A stretch of 64,000 nucleotides of DNA from Shewanella fidelis ATCC BAA-318 (GCF_000518605.1 NZ_JADX01000011.1:62001-126000); one strand, 5' to 3'; counted from the first letter of the stretch, positions 45,324-55,345 are shown. Notes: generated by a model from the letters alone, not told the origin. Numbers and translations are program-made.

Positions 45324-45418
45324 TTTTGTCATCATGGATTCACTTGATTGTCATAAAGGCTATTTACTATAGGCGCTAGATAAATCTTAGCGAACTCCTT
45401 CCTGATACACTTGCTTTT

Positions 45419-45446
45419 GCCCTGTTATTTAACAGGGCATTTTTTA
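45419..45446 (+). terminator. Terminator after the PfkB kinase gene
   Basis: Stem gccctgtt / aacagggc, loop attt, then a T-run. Confidence 0.88.
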
Positions 45447-45560
45447 TGATTTCTGCGAGTGAAAATTCCATGCGGATCTCAGCTTTTTCAGTTACCATTC
45501 ACACTTATGTAACATTTGTTGCTGAAGTCGTAATTGCAAGTTGTTGAGTGAGGGCTAAAT

Positions 45561-47018
45561 ATGGGCGATAAAGTGTTTAATGATAAAAAGCGTTTTATTT
45601 GGATTTTATCGTTGCTGTTACTCGCTGCCTTTGCGGTGACAAGTGGTATTAGTTATCAAGTTGCTCATGATTCGCTGAGTAAGCAGATTAAAGATAACAA
45701 TCTGCCATTAACGAGCGATAATATTTACTCTGAAATTCAGCAAGACTTATTGCAGCCGATTTTTATCTCTTCATTGATGGCACAAGATACGTTTGTGCGA
45801 GACTGGGCGATCAATCAAGAGCAAACACCTGAAGATCTGATCCGTTATTTAAAAGAGATCCAAGAAAAGTACCATACAGTTACCAGCTTTTTTGTTTCCG
45901 AATCGACTCGAAATTACTATCACTCTAGTGGTGTGTTGAAGCAGATTGAGGATATTAATCCAGATGATGCGTGGTATTTTCGGGTGCGTTCGCTACCTAA
46001 TTCTGAACATTATGAAGTGAATATTGACTCCGATAGTGCCGATCCAAATCGTACCGTTATTTATGTGAACTATAAGGTATTTGATTTTAACGGTAAGTTT
46101 ATCGGGGTGACAGGGGTTGGTCTGGCGGTTGAAAGTGTTAAGCGTCTTATCGATCTTTACCAGCAACGGTATAACCGCAATGTTTATTTTACCGATAGGC
46201 AAGGCAATATCACTCTTCACAGTCAGCAGTATCAGGGTGAATTGAACCTACAAGATATTCCTGGGTTAGAAAAGTTAGCCACGCGTATTTTAACCAGTCC
46301 TAGCAGTTCATTTTCCTACCAAAAATTGGGGCAAACCATTTACCTGAATAGTCGACTTGTACCCGAATTTAAGTGGTATCTGGTGGTCGAACAGGATGAT
46401 GCTCGTAGTGAAAAAAAGCTGTTAACTACGTTCTGGATTAATATAGGCTTGAGCTTATTAGTCACGCTTGGGCTGTTGATTATTGCCAATCTTACATTAG
46501 GCAAGTATCAGCGAAAGCTCGAGATCATGGCGTCAACAGACAAGCTCACAGGCGCTGCCAATCGTCAGGCATTTGAAGAAACCTTCACTCAGTCACTTGC
46601 TCAATCTGTGGTTGAAGACTCACCCATTTCTGTTCTGTTAATGGACATAGATCATTTTAAAAAGATTAATGATGCTCACGGTCACAATGTGGGTGATCTG
46701 GTTATTCAAACATTAAGCCGTTTGCTGGCCGGGCAGCTTGGCCCTAATGATCTATTATGCCGCTGGGGAGGAGAGGAGTTTTTGATTTTGTTGCCGGAGT
46801 GCAATGTTAGTCAAGCGGCAGAACTGGCTGAAAAACTGAGGACCTCGGTAGCACAGCGTGAGCTGAGTGTTAATGGTGGACAAATTAAGGTGACGATCAG
46901 TACTGGTGTTGCAGAGTATCGGCGTTCGGAAAAGCCGGAAGAGCTCATTAACCGTGTTGATATTGCATTGTATCAAGCTAAAGAGCAGGGCCGTGATCGA
47001 GTGGTTATTTCTTATTAG
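45561..47018 (+). CDS. Membrane sensor diguanylate cyclase (dCACHE-GGDEF)
   Basis: Makes cyclic di-GMP. Transmembrane helices at about residues 11-31 and 290-310 flank a periplasmic dCACHE-type sensor domain; the GGDEF domain starts near 325 (DKLTGAANRQAFEE) with catalytic RWGGEEFLILLP (GGEEF at 403-407). The inhibitory I-site five residues before, usually RXXD, reads GPND and so appears lost. The ATG at 45561 has a modest ribosome site. Confidence 0.92.
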   Translation: MGDKVFNDKKRFIWILSLLLLAAFAVTSGISYQVAHDSLSKQIKDNNLPLTSDNIYSEIQQDLLQPIFISSLMAQDTFVRDWAINQEQTPEDLIRYLKEIQEKYHTVTSFFVSESTRNYYHSSGVLKQIEDINPDDAWYFRVRSLPNSEHYEVNIDSDSADPNRTVIYVNYKVFDFNGKFIGVTGVGLAVESVKRLIDLYQQRYNRNVYFTDRQGNITLHSQQYQGELNLQDIPGLEKLATRILTSPSSSFSYQKLGQTIYLNSRLVPEFKWYLVVEQDDARSEKKLLTTFWINIGLSLLVTLGLLIIANLTLGKYQRKLEIMASTDKLTGAANRQAFEETFTQSLAQSVVEDSPISVLLMDIDHFKKINDAHGHNVGDLVIQTLSRLLAGQLGPNDLLCRWGGEEFLILLPECNVSQAAELAEKLRTSVAQRELSVNGGQIKVTISTGVAEYRRSEKPEELINRVDIALYQAKEQGRDRVVISY

Positions 47019-47099
47019 CTGGAATGATAGGTTTATCGTGGTTATTTTTTACATCAACTCTTGTCAGCAATGTTAGCATAGAGCTCATTTCAAAACAGA

Positions 47100-47810
47100 A
47101 TGGGCTCGATGGCAATGCAAACTTTAGTGGACAAAATATCAGGTCTCTATTCAGGTAAGTTAATCACAGAACTAGCAGGTGTTAAGTCGGGTATTAACCA
47201 CAAATCTGCGGCAACAGCGTTAACGGTAACGATTGCTGGCGTCGATGGCGATGCACAAGCTGACCCTAAGCATCATGGCGGTGCAGATCGCGTGTTACAT
47301 CATTTTCCACGTGAGCATTATGGTCAATATCGGCGTTGGGATTTGATGGCAAGCTTTAAAGATGTGCCGGCCATGGGGGAGAACATCAGCACGGTAGGCT
47401 TAGATGAAACTCAAGTGCATATTGGCGATATTATTAATATCGGTGAGGTAGTGTTACAGGTTACTCAGCCGCGTTCGCCATGTTTTAAGCTTAACTTACA
47501 ATTTGGTCATCAAGACTTTGCCTTGGCGATGCAACAAAGTGGTCGTTGTGGCTGGTTTTATCGAGTATTAACTCCCGGCACCATTTATCAAAACGATTCG
47601 GTGGTATTGCAACAACGTTTAACCGATATCAGTGTGGCGGAAGCCATGCATATTTACTTTTTGCCTGAGTTTAATGCTGAGCAATATCAGCGTTTAGCTA
47701 ACTGTGAAGGCTTAGCGACAGTTTGGGTGAATAGTTTAAATCGGCGCATTGAAAATCAAGCTATTGAAGACTGGCAAATGCGCTTATACGGCCCGCAAAA
47801 TAAGATTTGA
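47100..47810 (+). CDS. YiiM-like MOSC domain protein
   Basis: MOSC-domain protein of 236 residues that aligns throughout with E. coli YiiM: HHGGADRVLHHFPREHY, GENISTVGL, QPRSPCFKLN (Cys for Mo or sulfur chemistry) and a C-terminal three-helix domain. YiiM is a molybdenum-cofactor enzyme that reduces N-hydroxylated base analogues. ATG codons at 47100, 47109 and 47115 are all possible; the first is used here. It is close to the moa genes, consistent with a Moco theme. Confidence 0.88.
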   Translation: MGSMAMQTLVDKISGLYSGKLITELAGVKSGINHKSAATALTVTIAGVDGDAQADPKHHGGADRVLHHFPREHYGQYRRWDLMASFKDVPAMGENISTVGLDETQVHIGDIINIGEVVLQVTQPRSPCFKLNLQFGHQDFALAMQQSGRCGWFYRVLTPGTIYQNDSVVLQQRLTDISVAEAMHIYFLPEFNAEQYQRLANCEGLATVWVNSLNRRIENQAIEDWQMRLYGPQNKI

Positions 47811-47833
47811 TATGGATTCAAGGAGAAGAAGTG

Positions 47834-48196
47834 ATGACCCAAGATGAAAAAAATATGGGGATATTAGTTCAGGTCGCGAGCTTTTCTGGTTACTTAGTGC
47901 CTTTTGGCAGTATTTTAGGGCCGTTAATTGTATGGCTGATGAAGCGTGATGAATTTCCCTTTGTCGAAAGTTGTGGTCGGAATTGCCTTAACTTTAAAAT
48001 CAGTTTGTTTATATATGTGTCTATTAGTGCCATTTTAATGTTTGTTGGTATTGGTTTTATATTATTAGGCTTGTTAGCGATTGCCGATATTGTGTTTACC
48101 ATTATCGCAATAATTAAAGCAAGTGAAGGTAAGAGCTACCAGTATCCGTTAACGATTAACTTCATCAAACCTAGAGCTGGCTCTGATGTAGCCTAA
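47834..48196 (+). CDS. DUF4870 family membrane protein
   Basis: A 120-residue small membrane protein with hydrophobic helices (VQVASFSGYLVPFGSILGPL, then ISLFIYVSISAILMFVGIGF region) and the family phrase ESCGRNCLNFKIS. AAGGAGAAGAAG precedes the ATG at 47834; the frame opens earlier, overlapping the MOSC gene. Function unknown. Confidence 0.85.
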   Translation: MTQDEKNMGILVQVASFSGYLVPFGSILGPLIVWLMKRDEFPFVESCGRNCLNFKISLFIYVSISAILMFVGIGFILLGLLAIADIVFTIIAIIKASEGKSYQYPLTINFIKPRAGSDVA

Positions 48197-48209
48197 GTGC
48201 TTGGTATCA

Positions 48210-48238
48210 CCAGCCTACCGTTAATCAAGGTAGGCTGG
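48210..48238. terminator. Terminator between DUF4870 gene and the chemotaxis receptor gene
   Basis: Perfect 10-bp arms ccagcctacc / ggtaggctgg with a 9-nt loop between convergent genes. No long T-run, so it may work in both directions weakly. Confidence 0.65.
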
Positions 48239-48255
48239 GAAATATTGATTTGGCA

Positions 48256-50172
48256 TTAAACCTTAAAGCTTGCAACCAACGAGTCGAGCCTATGGGCTAA
48301 TTGGATCAAGCTTTGGCTAGCCTTCGCGGCATCTTCGGCAGTATCCGCTGTACGTAAAGTAATATCATTGATATCACTGATATTACGATTGATATCTTCA
48401 ACTACGGTAGACTGTTCTTCAGTTGCGGCTGCGACCTGAATATTCATATCGCTAATTGAACCAATACGTTCACTGATACCAGTGAGGGATAAACTGGCTT
48501 CATCTACTGCGGCAACTCCTGCTGCAGAGCGAGTCCGACTTTGTTGCATTGCCTCGACTGCTCGTGTTGCCTCTGTTTGTAGCTTGTCTATCATCACTTG
48601 TACTTCATTGGTTGAGGTGGCCGTACGAGACGCAAGGTTACGTACTTCGTCGGCAACCACGGCAAAACCACGACCGGCTTCTCCAGCTCTGGCCGCTTCA
48701 ATTGCGGCATTAAGCGCCAGTAAGTTAGTTTGCTCAGATACCGCACGAATAACATCTAAAATAGATTCGATTGATTTGGTATGAATAGCTAATGATTCAA
48801 CCACTTCACCAACTTGCTCAACATCATTAGACAGTTGATTAATGGTTTCTCTAGCTCGAGTTACCACCACTTGTCCGTTGTTTGAGTCAGTATCTGCAGC
48901 TCTTGCCGTGTCGGCTGCTTGGGCTGCGTTATTGGCGATTTCATTAACAGTAGCCCCCATTTCATTGATCGCGGTGACCACCATAATGGTTTGGTCTTTT
49001 TGTAATTGGCTATCTTCAAGTGTGCGCTGCGCTTGATGAGATACATCATTAGCAGATGAACTCAACAGTGCGCTTGCTTCTGCAACTTCGATGACAGATG
49101 CTTGGATCTTACTGATAAAACTATTAAAGCCCTTAGCAAGCTGGGCTAACTCGTCATCGCCTTCAACGGGCAAGCGTTGACGCAAGTCACCTTCACCTTC
49201 ACCTATGTTTTGCAACATGTCAGCCACTTGCGCTATTGGGCGGCTGACAGAGCTAGCCACTATACTTGCAAGACCAATGAAGGTTGCTGCAATTAATGCT
49301 GTCCAAATAAGAATCTTATAAGCAGATTCCTCCAATAGAGAGAAGATTTCGCTTTCAGGAACTTGTGCGATTAAATACCAATCCATTGATGCTATGTAAC
49401 TACTCGCGATAAGCATCGACTGACCATTAATATCGGCTTTGAGCAAATTGAAATCGTTTTTTTGCATTAATCCAGCGGTATTCACACCGCGATATAAACT
49501 GCTTAAGCTTTCACGCCCCATCTGATTTGGATCTTGATGCAACTGCACTTGGCCTTTGTTATCTACTAGGTATACAAAGCCTGATTGTTCAATTTTAAAA
49601 GAACGTAATAGTTGCACCATATCATCGAGAGATTTCGCCAGACCTACTAAACCACGACCATTAGGTTGCTGATAATTGATAAATAGTTTTACATCGCCAT
49701 TTTGCTCTGTGAATACATTGAGCATTTTCTCTTGGCCACTATTTCGATAATCAAAGAACCATTTATCTTGCATTGGTGACAGTAGGCGTAAGAAGCCTTC
49801 TTGAGTGTAATAGGCACCGGTGTCTCTATCAGCGAAGGATGCTTGAGCTAATTGATATTGGCGTGTTACATCACCTAATAAATTGACCACTAGATCTTCA
49901 TGGCTTACAGGGCGGCCATCTTCTAACCATTGTAACAGCATGCGGTTGTTGGCTAGTTGCTCGGCTGCGTGCATTAAGGTTGAGATATTCAGATCGATTT
50001 TATTGCGGATCTGCGCCAGCATACTGGGCATTTCAGAGCTGAGCATACGTTGCTCAATAACTTGCTTTGCACTTTGCTGGCTGAGGAATCCAACTAGCGC
50101 TGTTGATAGTAATACCGCAATAGTGACGCATAGAAGTATTTTTTGTTTGATGGTGAGCATATTCAATTTCAT
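48256..50172 (-). CDS. Methyl-accepting chemotaxis protein (Cache sensor)
   Basis: Chemoreceptor of 638 residues: transmembrane helix near 10-30, periplasmic Cache domain ([18 protein letters not shown] and [17 protein letters not shown] parts), a second helix near 285-305, HAMP ([21 protein letters not shown]), and the cytoplasmic signalling tip [20 protein letters not shown]. It lacks a C-terminal CheR-binding pentapeptide. Ligand unknown. The gene stands alone on the minus strand. Confidence 0.93.
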   Translation of the reverse strand: MKLNMLTIKQKILLCVTIAVLLSTALVGFLSQQSAKQVIEQRMLSSEMPSMLAQIRNKIDLNISTLMHAAEQLANNRMLLQWLEDGRPVSHEDLVVNLLGDVTRQYQLAQASFADRDTGAYYTQEGFLRLLSPMQDKWFFDYRNSGQEKMLNVFTEQNGDVKLFINYQQPNGRGLVGLAKSLDDMVQLLRSFKIEQSGFVYLVDNKGQVQLHQDPNQMGRESLSSLYRGVNTAGLMQKNDFNLLKADINGQSMLIASSYIASMDWYLIAQVPESEIFSLLEESAYKILIWTALIAATFIGLASIVASSVSRPIAQVADMLQNIGEGEGDLRQRLPVEGDDELAQLAKGFNSFISKIQASVIEVAEASALLSSSANDVSHQAQRTLEDSQLQKDQTIMVVTAINEMGATVNEIANNAAQAADTARAADTDSNNGQVVVTRARETINQLSNDVEQVGEVVESLAIHTKSIESILDVIRAVSEQTNLLALNAAIEAARAGEAGRGFAVVADEVRNLASRTATSTNEVQVMIDKLQTEATRAVEAMQQSRTRSAAGVAAVDEASLSLTGISERIGSISDMNIQVAAATEEQSTVVEDINRNISDINDITLRTADTAEDAAKASQSLIQLAHRLDSLVASFKV

Positions 50173-50389
50173 AAAAATTAGATTGCCTATTCAGCCAAAT
50201 AATTGGGCTGGAAGTTATTAATTGCAGAGTTGTCAGCAAGTACACAAGCTAAATTTAGCTCGTGCTATCAATGACGAGTAAATGGATACAAACTGTAGGA
50301 GTTAGAGGTAGGTATCTGAATTTCAGTCTGAAATTTGTACGCTTTTATTAGAGATGCGGATTATGGCGATGTTTTATGCTGGGTGCAAT

Positions 50390-50421
50390 AGTAAACGCAC
50401 ACCTTTTGGTATGCGTTTACT
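50390..50421 (-). terminator. Terminator-like hairpin after the ETF-QO gene
   Basis: Arms of 14 bp (agtaaacgcacacc against ggtatgcgtttact, one G-U mismatch) with loop tttt, downstream of the minus-strand ETF-QO stop. A T-run is weak. It lies in the 288-base gap upstream of the chemoreceptor gene; nothing else is seen there. Confidence 0.6.
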
Positions 50422-50460
50422 TTGTATTGTTGCTCTGGTTGGCCTAATGCTCTGCTAAAG

Positions 50461-52110
50461 CTACATATTAGGGTAGTTTGGACCACCGCCGCCTTCTGGT
50501 GTTACCCAAGTGATATTTTGGCTTGGATCTTTAATGTCACAGGTCTTACAGTGGATGCAGTTTTGGCCATTGATAACAAACTTTTTCTCGCCTGCTTCTT
50601 CAACGACTTCATAGACTCCTGCAGGGCAGTATCGTTGTGCCGGTTCATCGAACTTGACTAAGTTAACGTCAATCGGGATCCGAGCGTCTTTTAAGCGTAA
50701 ATGACATAGCTGGTCTTCTTCGTGATAGGTATTAGACAGATATACAGAAGACAGTTTATCGAAACTCAATTTGCCATCTGGCTTCGGATAATCAATTTTA
50801 TTGTAGGCGCTGGCTTCACCCATTTGTGCGTAGTCCGGTTGATCGTCGCGCAAAGTAATTGGCAGTTTGCCACCAAACCAATTTTGGTCGATAAAGTTAA
50901 ATGCGCCGCCCAAGTAAGTGCCAAACTTATGCATGGCGGGGCCAAAATTGCGCGAAGCGTATAACTCTTCTTTTAGCCAGCTTTGATCAAAGCGGTCTTG
51001 TAGGCAATCAAGATCTTTACCCGACTCAACTCCTGCAAGCATTGCTTGTCCGAGAGTTTCGGCAGCTAATATGCCGCTCTTCATTGCGGTATGCGTGCCT
51101 TTGATTTTGGCAAAGTTAAGGGTACCAGCGTCACAGCCAATAATCATGCCGCCAGGGAAGGTCATCTTAGGTAAAGAGTTTAGGCCGCCTTTAGTGATGG
51201 CTCGCGCGCCGTAGGCAATACGCTCGCCCCCAGATAGCGTTTTAGCAATCACTGGGTGAGTCTTAAAGCGCTGGAACTCATCAAACGGGCTTAGGTGTGG
51301 ATTTTTGTAATTTAAGTCGACAATTAATCCCACTGCAATTTGGTTATCTTCAAGGTGATACATAAAGCCGCCACCTGAAGCACCATCATTTAATGGCCAG
51401 CCACCAGTGTGCACGACTTTACCTAGCTCATGTTGCTCGCTAGGCACGGTCCAGATCTCTTTAAAGCCTAAGCCATAATGCTGCGCGGTTTTGCCATTAT
51501 CGAGGTGGAATTTTTCAATCAGTTGCTTACCTAAGTGGCCACGGCAGCCTTCGCCAAAGACAGTATATTTAGCGTGCAGTTCCATACCGGGTTCGTAAGC
51601 GTCTTTGGGTTGACCATCTTCACCCACGCCCATATCACCAATTTGAATACCTTTAACACTACCATCAGGGTTAAAGAGTAGCTCGCTTGCAGGGAAGCCT
51701 GGAAACACCTCAACCCCAAGCTCTTCAGCACGCTCAGCTAACCAGCGGCAGAGGTTACCAACACTGATAATGTAGTTACCGTGGTTGTGCATGGTTTTGG
51801 GAACAAGGGCATTAGGCATGGCTCGTGCGTCGGTTGCCGAGCTGAGCATATGGATTTCGTCATGGGTTACCGCAGTATTGAGCGGGGCACCTTTTTCACG
51901 CCAATCATCAAATAGTTCATCAAGCACTTTTGGCTCGAACACTGCACCTGATAAAATATGTGCGCCAACTTCAGAGCCTTTCTCTACAACACATACTGTC
52001 AGCTCTTGGCCACTGTCTTTAGATATTTGCATTAAACGACATGCAGCCGCTAACCCAGAGGGGCCTGCACCCACGATTACTACATCGAATTCCATCGATT
52101 CGCGTTCCAT
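50461..52110 (-). CDS. Electron transfer flavoprotein-ubiquinone oxidoreductase
   Basis: Membrane-associated enzyme of 549 residues that passes electrons from ETF (fatty-acid and amino-acid oxidation) to ubiquinone. FAD dinucleotide motif VVIVGAGPSGLAAACRL at the N terminus, a ubiquinone-binding middle, and the C-terminal [4Fe-4S] ligands around CPAGVYE and CIHCKTCDIKDP. The ATG at 52110 has AAGGTGA nearby on the minus strand. ETF subunit genes are not in this window. Confidence 0.95.
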   Translation of the reverse strand: MERESMEFDVVIVGAGPSGLAAACRLMQISKDSGQELTVCVVEKGSEVGAHILSGAVFEPKVLDELFDDWREKGAPLNTAVTHDEIHMLSSATDARAMPNALVPKTMHNHGNYIISVGNLCRWLAERAEELGVEVFPGFPASELLFNPDGSVKGIQIGDMGVGEDGQPKDAYEPGMELHAKYTVFGEGCRGHLGKQLIEKFHLDNGKTAQHYGLGFKEIWTVPSEQHELGKVVHTGGWPLNDGASGGGFMYHLEDNQIAVGLIVDLNYKNPHLSPFDEFQRFKTHPVIAKTLSGGERIAYGARAITKGGLNSLPKMTFPGGMIIGCDAGTLNFAKIKGTHTAMKSGILAAETLGQAMLAGVESGKDLDCLQDRFDQSWLKEELYASRNFGPAMHKFGTYLGGAFNFIDQNWFGGKLPITLRDDQPDYAQMGEASAYNKIDYPKPDGKLSFDKLSSVYLSNTYHEEDQLCHLRLKDARIPIDVNLVKFDEPAQRYCPAGVYEVVEEAGEKKFVINGQNCIHCKTCDIKDPSQNITWVTPEGGGGPNYPNM

Positions 52111-52269
52111 CAGATCACCTTTCCTTCTTATTCCCCCGCTAACAATAGTGTCGATTGAATCAATCTCACCATAAACGGGTGTTTTATTGTTTGCTTCACC
52201 TTACCTGAAAATCGCGTAAGGTCACAGCGTTTCTCTACTTGTGATGCAGATATTTTAAGCAATTTATGG

Positions 52270-52285
52270 CGTGATTAGTGTCACA
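52270..52285. promoter_or_regulatory. CRP-like site upstream of moaA
   Basis: CGTGA-TTAGTG-TCACA matches nine of ten key CRP bases. It lies in the divergent gap between the ETF-QO gene and moaA, about 90 bases before the probable moaA transcript start near 52369 (TATAAT at 52357-52362). It could act on either gene. Confidence 0.6.
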
Positions 52286-52365
52286 AAAACTTTATATGTG
52301 GCGTTTTTTGACAGCAAATGTGGGCTCTAGGGTATGGTTTGTCACAGAAATACGCCTATAATCAA

Positions 52366-52486
52366 GGTTGACGGTTCTCCGAGCTTCTTACCCTACGTCG
52401 AGACAGATACGGGTTTTTAGCCGTGGCAATAACGCCACCGGGGTGGGAAAAGAAATGATCTCACCTCCCCTTACTTGGAAAGGTGA
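52366..52486 (+). ncRNA. Probable molybdenum cofactor (Moco) riboswitch, moaA leader
   Basis: The leader of moaA has the hallmarks of the Moco RNA motif: ttctccgagc near the 5' end, ggcaataacgccacc near the middle and ggggtgggaa just after. A perfect -10 TATAAT lies immediately before it (52357-52362). The Shine-Dalgarno aggtga (52481-52486) can pair with tcacct (52461-52466), giving a hairpin that would hide the ribosome site. Cofactor binding would decide which structure forms. Recognised by eye; a covariance search is needed for proof. Confidence 0.75.
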
Positions 52487-52488
52487 TC

Positions 52489-53469
52489 ATGTCCCAACTA
52501 CAAGACAATTTTGGTCGACGGTTTCATTATCTACGTATGTCAGTGACTGACGTATGTAACTTTAAATGCACCTATTGCCTCCCTGATGGCTACCGCCCAG
52601 ACGGTAAGCCTAAGTTTCTTGATCTTAACGAGATTGAGAATTTAGTTTCGGCGTTTTCACAAGTGGGCACGCAAAAAATCCGCATTACTGGCGGTGAGCC
52701 CTCGTTGCGTAAAGACTTTACCGACATCATTCGTATCGTTAATGACAACGATAAAATCAACACCATTGCTACAACAACAAACGGTTATCGTTTAGCTAAG
52801 CATGCCCAAGAGTGGTATGACGCAGGGCTAAGACGGATTAATATCTCGGTTGATAGTTTAGATCCTAAAATGTTCTATCAAATCACTGGTGAGAATAAGT
52901 TCGATGAAGTGATGCGTGGGGTTGATGCTGCATTAGAAGCGGGTTTTGAGCGGGTAAAAATCAATGCGGTATTGCTGAAAGGGCTAAATGATAAAGATCT
53001 GCCGCGTTTTCTGCACTGGATTAAACATACGCCAATCGACTTACGTTTTATTGAGTTGATGGAAACAGGCTTGGGTCACGATTACTTTAAAGCGCATCAT
53101 TTAGCGGGTAACGATATTAAGCAGCAGCTAGAGCAAGCTGGTTGGCAGTTTGATATTCCTGCGCCTGATGACGGTCCTGCACAAAACTTTAGTCATCAAG
53201 ACTATCAAGGCCGTATTGGTCTTATCATGCCATACGCGAAAAACTTCTGTGCCAGCTGTAATCGATTGCGAGTCTCTGCTAAAGGTAAATTACACCTGTG
53301 TTTATTTACTGAAAATGGTGTGGACTTGCGTGATTTGCTGCAGTCATCTGATCAACAAGCTGAGCTGATTGAGCGTTTGCATGGTCAATTAGCCCAGAAG
53401 AAAGAGACTCACTTCCTACATGATGGCATTACAGGTGTGACACAGCACCTAGCCTCAATTGGTGGCTAA
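52489..53469 (+). CDS. moaA: GTP 3',8-cyclase MoaA
   Basis: First step of molybdopterin synthesis: radical SAM cyclisation of GTP. The N-terminal [4Fe-4S] motif is CNFKCTYC (CX3CX2C), a second Cys set (CASCNRLRVSAKGKLHLC region) binds the other cluster, and the C terminus ends in the conserved Gly-Gly. The ATG at 52489 has AAAGGTG at good spacing; the GTG two codons earlier is too close to it. It is first in a moaABCDE run behind the riboswitch. Confidence 0.95.
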   Translation: MSQLQDNFGRRFHYLRMSVTDVCNFKCTYCLPDGYRPDGKPKFLDLNEIENLVSAFSQVGTQKIRITGGEPSLRKDFTDIIRIVNDNDKINTIATTTNGYRLAKHAQEWYDAGLRRINISVDSLDPKMFYQITGENKFDEVMRGVDAALEAGFERVKINAVLLKGLNDKDLPRFLHWIKHTPIDLRFIELMETGLGHDYFKAHHLAGNDIKQQLEQAGWQFDIPAPDDGPAQNFSHQDYQGRIGLIMPYAKNFCASCNRLRVSAKGKLHLCLFTENGVDLRDLLQSSDQQAELIERLHGQLAQKKETHFLHDGITGVTQHLASIGG

Positions 53470-53480
53470 TTAAATGCTGA

Positions 53481-53506
53481 TCTGACGCAACGTAAGTTGC
53501 GTCAGA
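53481..53506 (+). promoter_or_regulatory. Perfect hairpin between moaA and moaB
   Basis: Arms of 11 bp, tctgacgcaac and gttgcgtcaga, with loop gtaa. No T-run; a TATAAT-like hexamer (53514-53519) follows shortly. It may lower read-through or separate moaA from the rest. Confidence 0.55.
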
Positions 53507-53567
53507 ACTTGCGTATAATTGTCGCTAAGACTCAGTTATCAATGATTCGGATAAATAAGAGACCATA

Positions 53568-54092
53568 ATGGGACACTGCACTCAAAGCCAATTTACGGCG
53601 CTAAATATTGCTGTTTTAACCTTATCAGACACCCGAGATTTTACATCGGATACCTCAGGTGCTTTTTTAGCTACAGCATTGCTTGAGGCTGGACATACCT
53701 TAGCTGATAGGCAAATTATTAAAGACGATAAATATCAAATTCGCTCAGTGCTTTCTCAATGGATTGCATCAAATGATGTGCAGGTCATTATTACCACTGG
53801 TGGTACAGGTTTTACCGACAGAGATAATACCCCAGATGCGGTTAAGCCATTATTTGATCGCGAGATTGAAGGCTTTGGTGAACTGTTTCGCCATATTACT
53901 TATACCGAACTTGGTACTTCAACAGTACAATCCCGTGCCCTAGGCGGCTTTGCTAATAAAACAGCGATTTTCTGCTTACCTGGCTCAACCGGAGCCTGTA
54001 AAACCGGTTGGAATAAGTTAATAAAAGAGCAGCTGGATGCAACACATCGTCCTTGTAACTTTGTGATGCACGTGAAGAAAATCTCTGAATAG
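53568..54092 (+). CDS. moaB: Molybdenum cofactor biosynthesis protein MoaB
   Basis: Cofactor-synthesis protein of 174 residues with the MoaB/MogA fold motif [18 protein letters not shown], proposed to act as adenylyltransferase for molybdopterin. [12 protein letters not shown] in the C-terminal half also fits. It is 98 bases after moaA with an AAGAGA ribosome site. Confidence 0.94.
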   Translation: MGHCTQSQFTALNIAVLTLSDTRDFTSDTSGAFLATALLEAGHTLADRQIIKDDKYQIRSVLSQWIASNDVQVIITTGGTGFTDRDNTPDAVKPLFDREIEGFGELFRHITYTELGTSTVQSRALGGFANKTAIFCLPGSTGACKTGWNKLIKEQLDATHRPCNFVMHVKKISE

Positions 54093-54154
54093 ATCTTACT
54101 CAGCAGCGTATAACACGCTACTTTGAACTAAATTTTACAAAAGGCGTATCCCTA

Positions 54155-54631
54155 ATGACTAATGCTTTTACCCATATTAATGCCGACGGCAATGCACACA
54201 TGGTCGATGTGACCGATAAGTCAGTTACCGAGCGTGAAGCCCGTGCAGAAGCCTACATCGAAATGGCAAGTGAAACCTTAGAGATGATTATGAGCGGCAG
54301 CCATCATAAAGGTGATGTATTTGCTACCGCACGTATTGCGGGTATTCAAGCAGCTAAAAAAACCTCGGACTTAATTCCACTTTGTCATCCGTTAATGCTG
54401 ACTAAAGTGGAAGTTGAGCTTGAAGCGCAACCTGAGCACAATCGTGTGTGGATCCGCAGTCTTTGTAAGCTTTCTGGTAAGACTGGCGTTGAAATGGAAG
54501 CATTAACTGCAGCTTCTACAGCAGCGTTGACGATTTACGATATGTGTAAAGCGGTACAAAAAGATATGGTGATTTCTCAAGTACGTTTAGTTGAGAAGCG
54601 TGGCGGTAAGTCTGGGCACTTTAAGGTATAG
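54155..54631 (+). CDS. moaC: Cyclic pyranopterin monophosphate synthase MoaC
   Basis: Second step of molybdopterin synthesis, acting with MoaA. The 158-residue chain has [18 protein letters not shown] and [17 protein letters not shown], the family's active-site stretches. It is 62 bases after moaB in the same direction. Confidence 0.95.
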   Translation: MTNAFTHINADGNAHMVDVTDKSVTEREARAEAYIEMASETLEMIMSGSHHKGDVFATARIAGIQAAKKTSDLIPLCHPLMLTKVEVELEAQPEHNRVWIRSLCKLSGKTGVEMEALTAASTAALTIYDMCKAVQKDMVISQVRLVEKRGGKSGHFKV

Positions 54632-54639
54632 AGAACATT

Positions 54640-54891
54640 ATGATTAACGTATTATTTTTTGCACAAGTTAGAGAATTGCTAGGTACTGCTGGTGTTAAGG
54701 TTGAAGCGGGTGAGAACACCCAAACAGCTGAAGGATTGCGAGCAACCTTAGCTGCAACCGACGATAAATGGGCGAAAGTCATGGCATCTGACAAATTATT
54801 GGTTGCCGTTAACCAGACGATTAGCCAGTGGGATACTCCCATCGTTGATGGTGATGAAGTGGCATTTTTCCCGCCAGTAACCGGAGGTTAA
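54640..54891 (+). CDS. moaD: Molybdopterin synthase small subunit MoaD
   Basis: Ubiquitin-like sulfur carrier of 83 residues ending FFPPVTGG; the C-terminal Gly-Gly is thiocarboxylated to supply dithiolene sulfur. It starts nine bases after moaC and stops two bases before moaE. Confidence 0.94.
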   Translation: MINVLFFAQVRELLGTAGVKVEAGENTQTAEGLRATLAATDDKWAKVMASDKLLVAVNQTISQWDTPIVDGDEVAFFPPVTGG

Positions 54892-54892
54892 T

Positions 54893-55345
54893 ATGATCCG
54901 TGTTCAAACTGCAGACTTCAGTGTACCCGATGAGTATCAACTAATTAGTCAAGATAACAGCGATGGCGCTGTGGTGACATTCGTGGGTAAAGTGCGTGAT
55001 TTTAATGACGGTAGTGCGGTTACCGATCTGACATTAGAGCATTACCCAGGTATGACTGAAGCGGTACTGAATCAAATTGAAGCACAAGCCCGTGAACGCT
55101 GGCCATTGAACAATGTCACTATCATTCACCGAGTTGGTGCTATGGCGCTGGGTGAACAGATCGTATTTATTGGTGTTACCAGTGCCCACCGCAAAGCGGC
55201 TTTTGCAGCTTGTGAGTTTTTAATCGACTTTTTGAAAACGAAAGCGCCATTTTGGAAGCTAGAAGCTGGCGAAAAAGGCGCAAACTGGGTTGAAGCTCGC
55301 GATGCAGACGAGCAAGCGGCAAAAATGTGGGATAACAAAGCATAA
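54893..55345 (+). CDS. moaE: Molybdopterin synthase catalytic subunit MoaE
   Basis: Large subunit of 150 residues that converts cyclic pyranopterin monophosphate to molybdopterin with MoaD. VTFVGKVRDFNDG near the start and the catalytic-Lys region FLKTKAPFWKLE fit the family. Last of the moa run; modA follows 31 bases later. Confidence 0.95.
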   Translation: MIRVQTADFSVPDEYQLISQDNSDGAVVTFVGKVRDFNDGSAVTDLTLEHYPGMTEAVLNQIEAQARERWPLNNVTIIHRVGAMALGEQIVFIGVTSAHRKAAFAACEFLIDFLKTKAPFWKLEAGEKGANWVEARDADEQAAKMWDNKA

